Below are positions 45,332 through 53,950 of a stretch of 64,000 nt of DNA, piece after piece; position 1 is the stretch's first letter, and the number at the start of each line of letters is the position of its first letter. The DNA lies in NCBI RefSeq assembly GCF_900090195.1, contig NZ_LT607803.1, forward strand, positions 310,001-374,000. The letters are read 5' to 3'. The notes under the pieces are model-generated. The model had not been told where the DNA came from and did no database searches. It saw only the letters and a program-made list of their open reading frames with translations. The position numbers were made by a program, and so were the translations under genes. The stretch comes from Variovorax sp. HW608 (GTDB taxonomy: Bacteria > Pseudomonadota > Gammaproteobacteria > Burkholderiales > Burkholderiaceae_C).

Positions 45332-45604
45332 TCAACCGCATGCAGGGACAGGGCGCTGCGGGCTTCGCCCTTCGCGCCCTATAAGGCCGAACATCAACAA
45401 GCAAGTGAAAAAGGAGGAAAGCGCTACAGTTGTCCACAGTCGGCATCAACGATGCCGGCTTCCGTCCCCGGGTCAAAGTTCAACCGGCAGGGTGGGTCAA
45501 AGTTCAACCGGCGCCGACACCTATGTCGTTTGAACGATGTTCCTCACGCGCGGTGAGCGCGCATACTGGAACAAGGCAACTGTAGAAGCAGGAGGTGAAG
45601 CGCA

Positions 45605-45886
45605 ATGCTCACCCAGGATCAAAAAGAAGCCATCCTTCGCGCCGCGGGAATCACGGTTCCCGAGTGGGAACACGATGCATCGCGATTCCCATCGGATCGG
45701 CGGGAGCGCCCTGGCGAGTCTCCGTCCACGGGCCCGGTCAACGCCGAGGCCCGAGCGCTTGCGGCCAAGACGCATGCGCTCGCCATCAACGAGCTGTTCG
45801 AGCGGTACGTCGCGCGACGCCCCGAGACGAGCCTGCGCGAAGCGGATGAGGTGATGCGACGCAGATCGCCGACCCGACGCGCTTGA
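45605..45886 (+). CDS. Small plasmid protein, paralogue of the next gene
   Basis: The 93-residue product starts MLTQDQKEAILRAAGITVP after an excellent AGGAGGTG site. The second helical segment, ALAINELFERYVARRPETSLREADEV, resembles the corresponding part of the protein at 46290. The two share the layout: an N-terminal QKxxILxxxGITVP block, a variable Pro/Ser linker and a C-terminal helix. The family is unknown to me. Confidence 0.6.
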   Translation: MLTQDQKEAILRAAGITVPEWEHDASRFPSDRRERPGESPSTGPVNAEARALAAKTHALAINELFERYVARRPETSLREADEVMRRRSPTRRA

Positions 45887-46289
45887 TGGAGAATGATCAC
45901 GCAGCCAAGCACGCCAGTGCTTCGGCTTCGCGTGCGACCTGCGGCCGTGCCTCGTCTCGCGCCGTCGGCTCGACCCCGCGGCGCGGAAGGAAGGAGCGAT
46001 CACCGAACTGGTGACGCGCGGGCAGCGCTTTCACCCTCGTGGGGCGGCCCGGACCGGAGCGAGCAGGCGAGTACCGCATGGCCCAGTTATGCCGCCGCGC
46101 GCCGCGAGGATGCAAGATCGAATAGTAGAGACCGAGGCCGCGCCGGTGGGGAACACCGCTGCCGCTTCCCGCGGCACAAACTCCTATTCAGCGTCCCGTC
46201 CCAACTCGGCGCAATGGCATCTTCACCAATGAAGGCGACCTGCGACCGGTCTACGCTGAAACGAAGATCGCGGAACAAGGACGAGATCG
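45887..46289. other. Intergenic stretch between two paralogous small genes
   Basis: No supported gene. The last 30 bases hold AAGGACGAG, the probable ribosome-binding site of the next gene. Confidence 0.4.
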
Positions 46290-46613
46290 ATGCAGGGAAA
46301 CCACCGCAGTCGCGCGGTGCTCAGCGCCAGACACAAGGCCCAGATCCTGGCGCGCGTCGGCGTGACCGTGCCGCCCTCCCCCGCGCCATCCCCGCACGCT
46401 GAACCGTTGATGGCACAGCAAGGCCAGGCACGCAGCAACGATAGCGGGCGCCCGTTGCAGACCGTCAACCAAGGCAGCGCAGCCGAAGCGGCCTGGCGCC
46501 ACCAGGTCGACATCCTGTATGCGGAGTACGTAGCCGAACGTGCGGCCAAAGGCTTGCGCGAGTCAGAGGAAGCCGAGCGACTGGCGCGGCTGAGAAGGGC
46601 GAACGGCCATTGA
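46290..46613 (+). CDS. Small plasmid protein, paralogue of 45605-45886
   Basis: The 107 residues contain LSARHKAQILARVGVTVPP and a C-terminal helix DILYAEYVAERAAKGLRESE, in the same order as the protein at 45605. The middle differs in length and composition. The two genes lie in the same direction 400 bases apart, so an ancient tandem duplication is likely. No function is known to me. Confidence 0.55.
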   Translation: MQGNHRSRAVLSARHKAQILARVGVTVPPSPAPSPHAEPLMAQQGQARSNDSGRPLQTVNQGSAAEAAWRHQVDILYAEYVAERAAKGLRESEEAERLARLRRANGH

Positions 46614-47068
46614 GCCCGACGAGCCGCGCCGGTGCGCACGTAAGGGCGTGCCCTGCGGCGCGAGTAGTGGAGGTTGTAGCCGTCGATGTTTGTTCTGCTC
46701 AAACCGCGCGCCAACGGACGCAAACGGACAGGATGGCCAGCCAAGGGAAATCGCTCGTAACCGCAAGCGTTATGGACACCCCCTTGCGAGCGTAGCCGGT
46801 CGAGGGCAACGCGCGGCTGCACAGTCCACGAGAAGAGCGAGGCAACCTCGATGCGCTGCGCGAAAGTGCGCGGCAGTCGCGGGCAAGCAATCACTGGATG
46901 AAAATCCAGTGAAGCCTCTATACTCGTTTCTCGCGGCCGCCAGGCGCGCCATGGTTTGAATCGCGACCAACGCGCTGGGCGGCCGGCGCGAGGCGACCGG
47001 CGGCCCTCATCTCGCTGCTGCCCGTGCCCAAATATTGCTCTCGGTCCGGCCCTCTTCCAACGACAACC
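46614..47068. other. Intergenic stretch without a supported gene
   Basis: Several short open frames overlap on both strands. None has a ribosome-binding site together with a protein-like composition. I see nothing else here. Confidence 0.4.
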
Positions 47069-47296
47069 ATGGAATCCGCAGACGTTTCGATTCTCAGCGA
47101 CAGTGCACTGGCCAAGCTTGCATGGGAAAAGCGCCGGGAGGCGCTGCATGGCAACCGCGACGCCTATGGCGTGGCACATGAGCTCGAACGGGAGTTGCGC
47201 CGCCGCGAAGCGTTGCACACTGGTCCGGCCCAGTTCATCGACACCATGCCCATACACGCGATCACCCAGCGTCCCTGGTGGCGTTTCTGGGACTGA
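47069..47296 (+). CDS. Small protein with C-terminal PWWRFW motif
   Basis: The 75-residue product (from MESADVSILSDSALAKLAWE) has a helix-rich middle, REALHGNRDAYGVAHELERE, and ends RPWWRFWD. A paralogue at 53690-53950 shares the HGxRxAYGxxHxLExExRRR stretch and the PWWRFW end. The aromatic tail may bind a membrane or a partner. The start was chosen to match the paralogue; an ATG at 47024 lies upstream. Confidence 0.6.
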   Translation: MESADVSILSDSALAKLAWEKRREALHGNRDAYGVAHELERELRRREALHTGPAQFIDTMPIHAITQRPWWRFWD

Positions 47297-47515
47297 TTCG
47301 CGTCGGCGTGTCGTGCAGGACTCGAGCTTGACGCGATGCCTCATTTCAGCCCGCGAAGCCTCCGCACGCCGAAGGTGTGTCACCGGTCTGCGAATCTGCC
47401 TCAGCCTCGCAATCGCCGGTCCGCGCGCCCTGCCCTCCCGCGACCCTGATCTGTCGGCCTGACCCCGCATCATGCACAGGACAGCGATATCGCGGCCCCC
47501 GCACGCCAAACGGAA

Positions 47516-47761
47516 TCAGGACGATGAACCGACCTGCACGATCAAGACCAATGTCAGCGCGGCCATCGCGAAAATGACCGCCACAGCGACGTGTTGCCTG
47601 AAGCGCTGTCGTCCCGCAATTTCCTCAAGTCTGATCTTGCGCGCGAAGTCAGCGAGGCTTTCCGGATCGCTCGGCACCACGGCGACGTCCGAAGCTTCGG
47701 CGAACTCGCGACCACTTTCGTCGATGACAACATCACTGCTATCCACGCTCCGAGTCTCCAT
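47516..47761 (-). CDS. Small single-pass membrane protein
   Basis: The 81 residues (from METRSVDSSDVVIDESGREF) begin with an acidic soluble part and end with a membrane helix HVAVAVIFAMAALTLVLIVQV close to the C-terminus, so it would be tail-anchored. It is a hypothetical gene downstream of the Rep_3 initiator on the same strand. Confidence 0.42.
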   Translation of the reverse strand: METRSVDSSDVVIDESGREFAEASDVAVVPSDPESLADFARKIRLEEIAGRQRFRQHVAVAVIFAMAALTLVLIVQVGSSS

Positions 47762-47893
47762 CAATTCGGGCCGCGCGTGTTGCAAGGAACCTGGTGCGTT
47801 CGTGAGATTTGCGGCAGGCATCCGGCCGTGAAGGGTCATTGGACGAAGGACGACGCCATGCGCGAAAAATAAATGGGGTCGGCCGCCCTCCCC

Positions 47894-49240
47894 CTACTTT
47901 CCCGCCTCCAGATCAAACAACTGCCGATCGACCTTCCAGTCCGGCCCGTAGGTTGCATCCGCATATGCGTAGATCACCGCGGAGCCGAGCAGCCCATGGA
48001 GAACGTCTCCCTGCGCTGCGCGCCGGCTGATGACCGCATTCAGCGCGCCCTTTCTCGCCAAGTCCTGGAGGGCCTGGTTGACCCATTTCTGCAGCGTGGT
48101 CGCATCCAGCGCAGCGACCTCCTGCTTCATCACCTCGATGCGCTCGCGCAACCAGCTGGACTTGTCGCTCGCCAGAGGTTGCGCCGGTCGCGTTGGTGGC
48201 TCCTCCTGGACGGATGGGGAAGCAGGCGCAATCGCAGGCGGCTCAACCTCCTCCGAACCGTTTCGAAGCAGGGACCGAAGATAGGAAAAGGCGTTCTCGA
48301 TCGAACGCAGATTCTTGCTGGCCGCCCGCCGCTCCAGCACAGCGATCTGCTCTCGCACGCGATCGTCTCCGAACTCCTTGATCAACCCTTCCAGCTTGAT
48401 CTCTCGGATTCCCAAGGTCTCAGCGCGAAAGATCAGGTTCGCATCCACCGGCTCTGCTGCGGCTGGCTGCGGCAAAACAGCCACCCTCTTCTTCCGCACG
48501 GCGAACTGCACCTCGTTGATCGTCCTTCCCTGCTTGTGCTCGATCAACTCGATTTCGAGTTCCGTCTCCGTGTTGATTTCCAGCACCGCATCCTTGACGC
48601 GCTCGTTCTTGAACTTGCGCCACTCGCGCCGCTCGGGCCCCGGGCCATTGCTCAAGGCGTCGACCCACCAAGCCACCGGCTTGCGGCTCGTCACCCCGCT
48701 GGGATTGTCCCGATAGCGTACGCAGATCTCATACAGCGCGACCGCCGTATAGGACCCCAGCTTGCCCAGCACCTCGAGGTCAATCGTTGCCCAGCGTTGC
48801 GGCTCGCGCAGTGCAGACATGATGGTCGGCGGATAGGACCAGCTGACCCAGTTCTCGCCTCGTCGCACCTCCAGCGCCACTTCAGACAACATCGAGAATC
48901 CGCGCCACTTGACGCCGTCTCCTGGGGCCGTCGACTCCCAGTCGACCTCCAGGCTGCGCATCTCGAGGAGATAGCGTTTGGCAGCCGTTCGCTCGCTGCC
49001 GCTGGACCCCGTGGTGCGCAAGACGGCCGCCAGGGGCGCCTCAAACATGAAATCGGCCGCCGGCATCGTCGGCATCGGCACCAGGCGCGTCTGCGCAATC
49101 TGCAGCAGTGCGGTGTAGATGCGCCTGCCTGTGAGCGTCACGCGGGCGGAGCGCGGCATCATCACGATCATCTCGTGCGGCTTGCGAAGTTCGAGTGGTT
49201 CTTCGGAACCTGTGATCTGGGTGTTTTTCAACGCGCTCAT
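47894..49240 (-). CDS. Rep_3-family plasmid replication initiator
   Basis: This initiator of about 448 residues has the two winged-helix layout of Rep_3 proteins: VTLTGRRIYTALLQIAQ in the first, and LGSYTAVALYEICVRYRDN and WVDALSNGPGPERREWRKFK in the second. The C-terminal 150 residues are an extension with helical and Pro-rich parts. Start choice: ATG 49240 lies just downstream of a promoter and operator-like dyad; GTG 49276 would put the dyad inside the gene. Iterons lie upstream. This is a second replicon next to the ColE2-type one. Confidence 0.85.
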   Translation of the reverse strand: MSALKNTQITGSEEPLELRKPHEMIVMMPRSARVTLTGRRIYTALLQIAQTRLVPMPTMPAADFMFEAPLAAVLRTTGSSGSERTAAKRYLLEMRSLEVDWESTAPGDGVKWRGFSMLSEVALEVRRGENWVSWSYPPTIMSALREPQRWATIDLEVLGKLGSYTAVALYEICVRYRDNPSGVTSRKPVAWWVDALSNGPGPERREWRKFKNERVKDAVLEINTETELEIELIEHKQGRTINEVQFAVRKKRVAVLPQPAAAEPVDANLIFRAETLGIREIKLEGLIKEFGDDRVREQIAVLERRAASKNLRSIENAFSYLRSLLRNGSEEVEPPAIAPASPSVQEEPPTRPAQPLASDKSSWLRERIEVMKQEVAALDATTLQKWVNQALQDLARKGALNAVISRRAAQGDVLHGLLGSAVIYAYADATYGPDWKVDRQLFDLEAGK

Positions 49241-49255
49241 GACGGATTGATCGTA

Positions 49256-49275
49256 TGTCCAATCATATTTGGACA
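49256..49275 (-). promoter_or_regulatory. Operator dyad and promoter of the Rep_3 gene
   Basis: TGTCCAA and TTGGACA are perfect inverted arms six bases apart and share the TGGACA core of the iterons. On the minus strand TTGTGT and TACGAT, 17 bases apart, form a promoter overlapping the dyad. Rep_3 dimers commonly repress their own gene through such an inverted iteron. Confidence 0.65.
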
Positions 49276-49349
49276 CAAGATGACTTCCCTGAGGGCGCAG
49301 GCTCGTGGATCGAACACGTAAGACACGGGCGCTTGGCCAAGCCCGGGGC

Positions 49350-49632
49350 GATCAGAAGCTGGACATTTCGCTTGTCGTGTCCCTGGAGCCGACGCTGGCG
49401 GACCGATCAAAACCCGGACAGTTCGTTTTCCAGAACGCTTCCGACACCACTTTTTGACCGATTAGGACCTGGACATTGGGCACTTGAGGCACTTCGGGGG
49501 CACTTTCCCGACTCCCGAAGACGTGTTGTGGATATCTTTCGTCCTCCGATCAGCGTCCGGACACCTTCCGATGAGAACCTGTACGGTTTCGATCAAAACC
49601 TGGACGCAAGCGATTGGGACCTGGACACTTCG
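49350..49632 (+). repeat. Iteron array of the Rep_3 origin
   Basis: Seven imperfect copies of about 21 bases, resembling GATCAAAACCTGGACACTTCG, start at 49350, 49405, 49460, 49548, 49570, 49591 and 49612. The first three are 55 bases apart; the last four are 21-22 bases apart, two helical turns. A rich A+T stretch follows at 49640-49735. Together with the DnaA-like site this marks an iteron-type replication origin between rep and parA. Confidence 0.8.
49527..49535. other. DnaA-box-like site in the iteron region
   Basis: TGTGGATAT matches the reverse of the consensus TTATCCACA at eight of nine positions. It lies between iterons 3 and 4. Confidence 0.45.
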
Positions 49633-49868
49633 AGCCGCATTCTTTCCATAAGTCTATGATTTATAAGGATAAATTTGACTTGGCAGAAGGCTTTAATCTA
49701 TTTAAGGTATTCAAGTCTTCTTCTTAATCTCGGGGGATCTTGGACAAAAGAACGCCCTGAAGAGCGCGCGCGGACGTCAACGAGCCTGCAGATGTGCAGC
49801 CGATTCTTCGATTTTTCGAAGGTGATGGGCATAATCGCACGACATCGAAACTTCCAAGGGCAGATATC

Positions 49869-51065
49869 GTGGACATTAAAGGAACCATCCGGCGGCAGAA
49901 CCTTGAGGATATCGAGCACCAGGCTCACAAGGTCGCTGGGATGATGGAGCGGATCCGGTTCGCCATGCTGGCGCCTACAGCCGCGAAGACTGCACCAACC
50001 CTGAAGGCAGTGCAACTGGCGGAACTTTGCGGGGTCGACAAGTCCAAGATCTCCTATCGCCTCTCCCGCGGAGATCTGCCCGGAGGCGAGATCCATGGCA
50101 ACAGCCGTGAGTGGACCATGGCGGAGTCCCAGGTCTGGGCTCGGGAACTGCGGGCCTCGCACCTGCGTCCCGAAGGGGCCGCGGGCATCACGATCACCGT
50201 GGCCAACTTCAAAGGGGGCGTCGCCAAGACGACCTCTGCAGTGACCCTTGCCCAAGGCCTGTCGATGCGCGGCCACAAGGTGCTCCTTGTCGACCTCGAT
50301 CCCCAGGGTTCGGCCACAACGCTGTTCGGTGTACTTCCCGACGCTGAGGTGGAGACCGAACATACAGCCATGCCCTTGTTCACCGGGGAGAAGGACGATC
50401 TCGAATACGCCATTCGACCCACATACTGGCCCAACATCGATTTAGTGTGCGCTGCTCCCCTGCTCTACGGCGCCGAGTTCCATCTGCCTGCGCGCCAGGC
50501 CCGGGATCCTGGCTTCGAATTCTGGCGGGTGCTGGACCGCGGGCTGGACCTGACGCGGGAAAAGTATGACGCCATCGTGATCGACACCCCGCCTTCGTTG
50601 AGCTATGTGACGATCAATGCGCTGATGGCGGCCGATGGAGTGATCATGCCCCTGCCTCCTTCGGCCCTGGACTTCTCGAGTTCCGCCCAGTTCTGGGACC
50701 TGTTCTCCGACCTGTGCAACCAGCTCGTGCGCAGCCGCGGCAAGGACAAGAGTTTCGAATTCATCGACGTGCTGCTCTCGCGTGTTGAACCTTCGGACAC
50801 CGCCAGTTCGGTCGTTCGCCAGTGGATCCTGGAAGGTTATGGCGACAAGGTCCTGCCAATCGAGATCCCCAAGACGTCCGTTGCCGCTACCGCGAGTGCC
50901 GAGTTCGGAACTGTCTACGACCTGCCCCGGGGCTCGGTGAACTCGAAGACCTTCTCGCGTGCGCGCGTGGCCTACGACCGTATGTGCGAACTGGTCGAGC
51001 AGCAGATTGAAGCGGTATGGGCGCGGCAGGTGGCTGAGCGACAGATTCTGGAAACGGCGGTCTGA
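49869..51065 (+). CDS. parA: ParA partition ATPase (type Ia)
   Basis: ParA moves plasmid copies apart by patterned binding to the nucleoid. The N-terminal 110 residues include a helix-turn-helix (KAVQLAELCGVDKSKISYRL), typical of type Ia proteins that also repress the operon. The deviant Walker A is NFKGGVAKTTSAVTLA, Walker A' is LLVDLDPQGSAT and Walker B is DAIVIDTPPSL. The start is uncertain: GTG 49869 with AAGGG upstream is chosen; an ATG lies at 49794. It is followed directly by parB. Confidence 0.92.
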   Translation: MDIKGTIRRQNLEDIEHQAHKVAGMMERIRFAMLAPTAAKTAPTLKAVQLAELCGVDKSKISYRLSRGDLPGGEIHGNSREWTMAESQVWARELRASHLRPEGAAGITITVANFKGGVAKTTSAVTLAQGLSMRGHKVLLVDLDPQGSATTLFGVLPDAEVETEHTAMPLFTGEKDDLEYAIRPTYWPNIDLVCAAPLLYGAEFHLPARQARDPGFEFWRVLDRGLDLTREKYDAIVIDTPPSLSYVTINALMAADGVIMPLPPSALDFSSSAQFWDLFSDLCNQLVRSRGKDKSFEFIDVLLSRVEPSDTASSVVRQWILEGYGDKVLPIEIPKTSVAATASAEFGTVYDLPRGSVNSKTFSRARVAYDRMCELVEQQIEAVWARQVAERQILETAV

Positions 51066-51066
51066 T

Positions 51067-52116
51067 ATGGGACTCAAGGACAAAGCATCCAAGATCGATT
51101 TCGCCTCGTTGATGCCGACACCGGCGCTCAATCCGGAAGTCGCCAAGCCCAAGACCGCGCCGGGCGCCATGATGGCCTTGGCCAACGATCAGCGCTCCGA
51201 GCTCCTGCGGGAGAACGACCTTTTGCGCGAGCGGGCGGCCAAAACGGGCGAACTCGAAGGCCGTCTGCAAAGTGCAGTTGAGGAGCTGCAAAGTTGGGAC
51301 GGTGCGAAGGCAACGCGCTTGCTCGATCCCAAGACCATTCAGCGCAGCGTTTACGCCAATCGCCATGAGTCCAGCTTCAAGAGCGAAGCTTTTGAAACTC
51401 TGAAGCGCGAGATCAAGGAAGCCGGGGGCAACGTTCAGCCGATCAAGGTCAGGGCGCTGGCCAATCCCGGCGACGGGCCGCAGTTCGAGATCGTCTTCGG
51501 CCATCGTCGCCATGAAGCCTGCTCGCAGCTTGGGCTGCCGGTCCTGGCGTTCGTGGACAACCTCGATGACCAAGCGCTGTTCGAGGAGATGGAGCGCGAG
51601 AACCGGGAGCGTGCCGACTTGTCGGCTTGGGAGCAGGGTGTGATGTATGCCAAGGCCCTGGATCGGGGCTTGTATCCCTCGATCCGGCAACTCGCCACTG
51701 CGATCGGGGTGGATCCTACGAATCTCTCGAAGGCCTTGGTTCTGGCGAGACTGCCGGCCAAGGTACTTGAAGCATTTGCGTCGCCGCTGGACCTTCAGTT
51801 TCGCTGGTCAACCGTGTTCAAGGCGGCCATTGAAAATGATCTGGCAGGGCTGGAGAGCAGGGCGGTGAAGATCAGCGCGAAGCGCGATGGCATGTCGCCG
51901 AAGGAGATTTTTGCGGGGTTGACTACACCGCAGGAGTCCCGGGTTCAGGTGCAGGCGCCGGCGACGGTGCAAGCATTTGAGAAGGCGGGCAAGACCGTTG
52001 CCACCATGAAGACCGATGGGGAAGGGCGCTCGGTGATCCGAATCCATGTGGGGCTCACCGCCCAACGCCAGCGTGAACTGGCCCAGTTGCTGGAGCGTTT
52101 TGTGGCGGCGGGCTAG
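51067..52116 (+). CDS. parB: ParB partition protein
   Basis: ParB binds parS and stimulates ParA. The N-terminal domain has FGHRRHEACSQLGLPV (the GERRxRA-type CTPase box) and MERENRERADLSAWEQG. The central helix-turn-helix is SIRQLATAIGVDPTNLSKAL. The C-terminal part dimerises. The ATG at 51067 follows the parA stop by one base. Five palindromes downstream are the probable binding sites. The length of 349 residues is usual. Confidence 0.93.
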   Translation: MGLKDKASKIDFASLMPTPALNPEVAKPKTAPGAMMALANDQRSELLRENDLLRERAAKTGELEGRLQSAVEELQSWDGAKATRLLDPKTIQRSVYANRHESSFKSEAFETLKREIKEAGGNVQPIKVRALANPGDGPQFEIVFGHRRHEACSQLGLPVLAFVDNLDDQALFEEMERENRERADLSAWEQGVMYAKALDRGLYPSIRQLATAIGVDPTNLSKALVLARLPAKVLEAFASPLDLQFRWSTVFKAAIENDLAGLESRAVKISAKRDGMSPKEIFAGLTTPQESRVQVQAPATVQAFEKAGKTVATMKTDGEGRSVIRIHVGLTAQRQRELAQLLERFVAAG

Positions 52117-52136
52117 CGAAATTCTTCGTCAAGTGA

Positions 52137-52160
52137 GGGGCGCTTCGGCGCCCCTTTTTA
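52137..52160 (+). terminator. Rho-independent terminator after parB
   Basis: GGGGCGC, a TTCG tetraloop and GCGCCCC are followed by TTTTTA, 20 bases after the parB stop. It ends the parAB transcript before the parS array. Confidence 0.92.
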
Positions 52161-52182
52161 TTGGTGAGCGGACGTCGCGAGA

Positions 52183-52205
52183 GGGTGTAGTACGGTACTA
52201 CACCC
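52183..52205. repeat. parS-like palindrome, copy 1
   Basis: GTGTAGTACGGTACTACAC lies inside a 23-bp palindrome with outer GG/CC. It is the first copy after the parB terminator. Confidence 0.85.
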
Positions 52206-52270
52206 GGGATGGTGTGAGCGGCCAGGCCGTTGGTGGACTCTCTCGATCTCGTCGCGCGACGCCGCGTTGG

Positions 52271-52293
52271 GGGTGTAGTACCGTACTACACCC
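52271..52293. repeat. parS-like palindrome, copy 2
   Basis: GTGTAGTACCGTACTACAC, the same 23-bp palindrome read with the opposite centre base. Confidence 0.85.
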
Positions 52294-52842
52294 TAGGTTT
52301 GCGCACCATCGCCACACCGTTCCGCAGAGAAGCGACTTGCATTGAGGCGGTCCGAATTGGAGGTCCCTTTCGGGTCGGACCTAGCGTGCACACTCGGGGG
52401 CGGATGAGCGTTTGTCGCCCAGGCGGCGCATGCAGGAGCCTTGTGCCGCCACGACCGAAATTCATGGAAGCATCAGAGCCCAGTTGGGGGTGGGACCGTC
52501 CCACTCCCTACCGTGCCTTGAGTTTCGAATGTGGAATTGCTTGTCGAGCGGCCGCGCGCGAACTGTGCTACCCAGGTTCCCTGAGCCAGGGAACCGCTGC
52601 ACCGAGGCATAGGTGGAGGCGCCAAGTTCCGGATCGCGTGTTGCGCCCAGCACTGGATGGCTCAACGGCCAGGTCGCCGACTCCCGGGCGCTCACGAAAG
52701 AATTGGGCCGGTTGGAGTGGGCGATTCGATGGAGATCGCGAGCGGCGGCGGAAAAGCGCCGCACTGTTCAAGACCGTGCCGACGGCGCCAGGCGCAGAAT
52801 TGCCGAAACTCCAAATTATTGGCGACCCACCGTTCGCAAGCG

Positions 52843-52861
52843 GTGTAGTACGGTACTACAC
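52843..52861. repeat. parS-like palindrome, copy 3
   Basis: GTGTAGTACGGTACTACAC, identical in the 19-bp core to copy 1. Confidence 0.85.
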
Positions 52862-52917
52862 CCACACACGCCGAGAGCCCGTCTATTTCTCCAGATCTCG
52901 CAGCGTGATGCGGCGTG

Positions 52918-52936
52918 GCGTAGTACGGTACTACAC
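52918..52936. repeat. parS-like palindrome, copy 4
   Basis: Core TAGTACGGTACTA intact; the left outer arm reads GCG in place of GTG. Confidence 0.8.
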
Positions 52937-53174
52937 CATGCCGCACCATTGCGCGAGCAGCGCGCAGCAATAAGGAGCCTTCCAGCGAACCACCCGCCGC
53001 AGCGCAGGAATGTTCCGCGCCGCGCGAGCTGTGTGCACAACACACCATCCCGACAGAGGCCTGTCTCGGCGCACAAACTCACGACCTAGCAGTCGGAGCT
53101 CTACCGGGAAGTGGAACGCCAGCGCAAGAAGGTCACTGAGTTCGAAGGGCCCCTGGCGGTCTTGGCATGACCGG

Positions 53175-53193
53175 GTGTAGTACCGTACTACGT
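53175..53193. repeat. parS-like palindrome, copy 5
   Basis: Core TAGTACCGTACTA intact; the right outer arm reads CGT in place of CAC. Confidence 0.8.
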
Positions 53194-53689
53194 CTCTCCC
53201 TAGCTCTCGGTCAACAATAAAGAGGGCGTCGAGGCGCGGTACACCTCCCCAGTGACGGATCGCAAGGGCAGGGCGACCCTCTTCTTCAAGCTATCTATCA
53301 GGTGGCTGGGCCTCACGAATCTGAACGGAAGGGCAACCTCTCGGGCTGGGGCCCGAACCTTAAGGCCGAGAACCCGCCTTTACTAAATGATTGATCGGAA
53401 GTAAGCGACCACATATATCTTGTGGAGCACCAATCGCTTCGTCCGTGCGGGACCGAACGGGGGGCAAGTGAATTCGGCGTTGTGGAAAAAACTGAATCCC
53501 CTCAATGACTTAGAGTCATCCCCGCGAAGAATCTGCCGAGGAACACGTTGAATCTATGTTGATGATTATTAGGATGAGGGCTAGGATTGCTCGACAGCGC
53601 CGACAAAGTTTCGCCGTGACCATCCTCGCGCGTTCCGCTGGCGTACCTGCACTGAGCGAAGTGACCAACTGAACGACTTGACACGTGAA

Positions 53690-53950
53690 ATGAGCACACC
53701 CCGTCTGCCGCCAAACTTGGCGCACATTGACGACAATGAGCTCGAGCGCCTGGCTGCGACCTGGCGCGCGCACGCCCTTCGCGGACATCGCGAGGCCTAC
53801 GGAATCGAGCATGCCCTCGAGGCCGAGGGGCGCCGGCGGATGCGAGCGAGCCAGTTGGCGCAGTTGCCGCCTGCGCCCGAGACCTGTCCAAGACCTTGGT
53901 GGAGATTCTGGGGAAACTCGCCGCTGGGCAGCCAGGGCAGGCCGAGATGA
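53690..53950 (+). CDS. Small protein with PWWRFW motif, coupled to a recombinase
   Basis: The 86-residue product starts MSTPRLPPNLAHIDDNELER. It shares HREAYGIEHALEAEGRRRM and RPWWRFW with the protein at 47069. Here a short tail GNSPLGSQGRPR follows the motif. The stop overlaps the recombinase start as ATGA. This places the small protein and the recombinase in one translational unit. Confidence 0.68.
   Translation: MSTPRLPPNLAHIDDNELERLAATWRAHALRGHREAYGIEHALEAEGRRRMRASQLAQLPPAPETCPRPWWRFWGNSPLGSQGRPR

Larger units (their letters stand above)
42906..45519 (+). mobile_element. IS21-family insertion sequence
   Basis: The element is about 2614 bp with istA and istB. Both ends begin TGT(C/T)GGCGCCGG and carry two internal copies of a CCGGTT-AA-TTTGACCC motif, the multiple terminal repeats typical of IS21. 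Left end bases are at 42906; the right end is at 45519. No direct duplication flanks it (TCGAT on the left, CCTATG on the right). Confidence 0.88.
52294..53689. other. Non-coding centromere region with parS copies 3-5
   Basis: Open frames cross this stretch but carry no start signals or family features, and the parS palindromes fall inside them. It is therefore read as a non-coding centromere. From 53210 to 53680 I see no repeats or genes. Confidence 0.55.

Noticed and set aside
47873..49321. A 482-residue plus-strand open frame
   Set aside because: It is antisense to the Rep_3 initiator, has Arg/Leu-rich low-quality composition and no family features.
52230..52973. A 247-residue open frame in the parS region
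   Set aside because: It runs through two parS palindromes, lacks a ribosome-binding site and shows no protein-like composition.
52183..53193. The repeated palindromes as a CRISPR array
   Set aside because: The copies are perfect palindromes with very unequal spacing (65 to 550 bases) next to parAB, which fits parS and not CRISPR.
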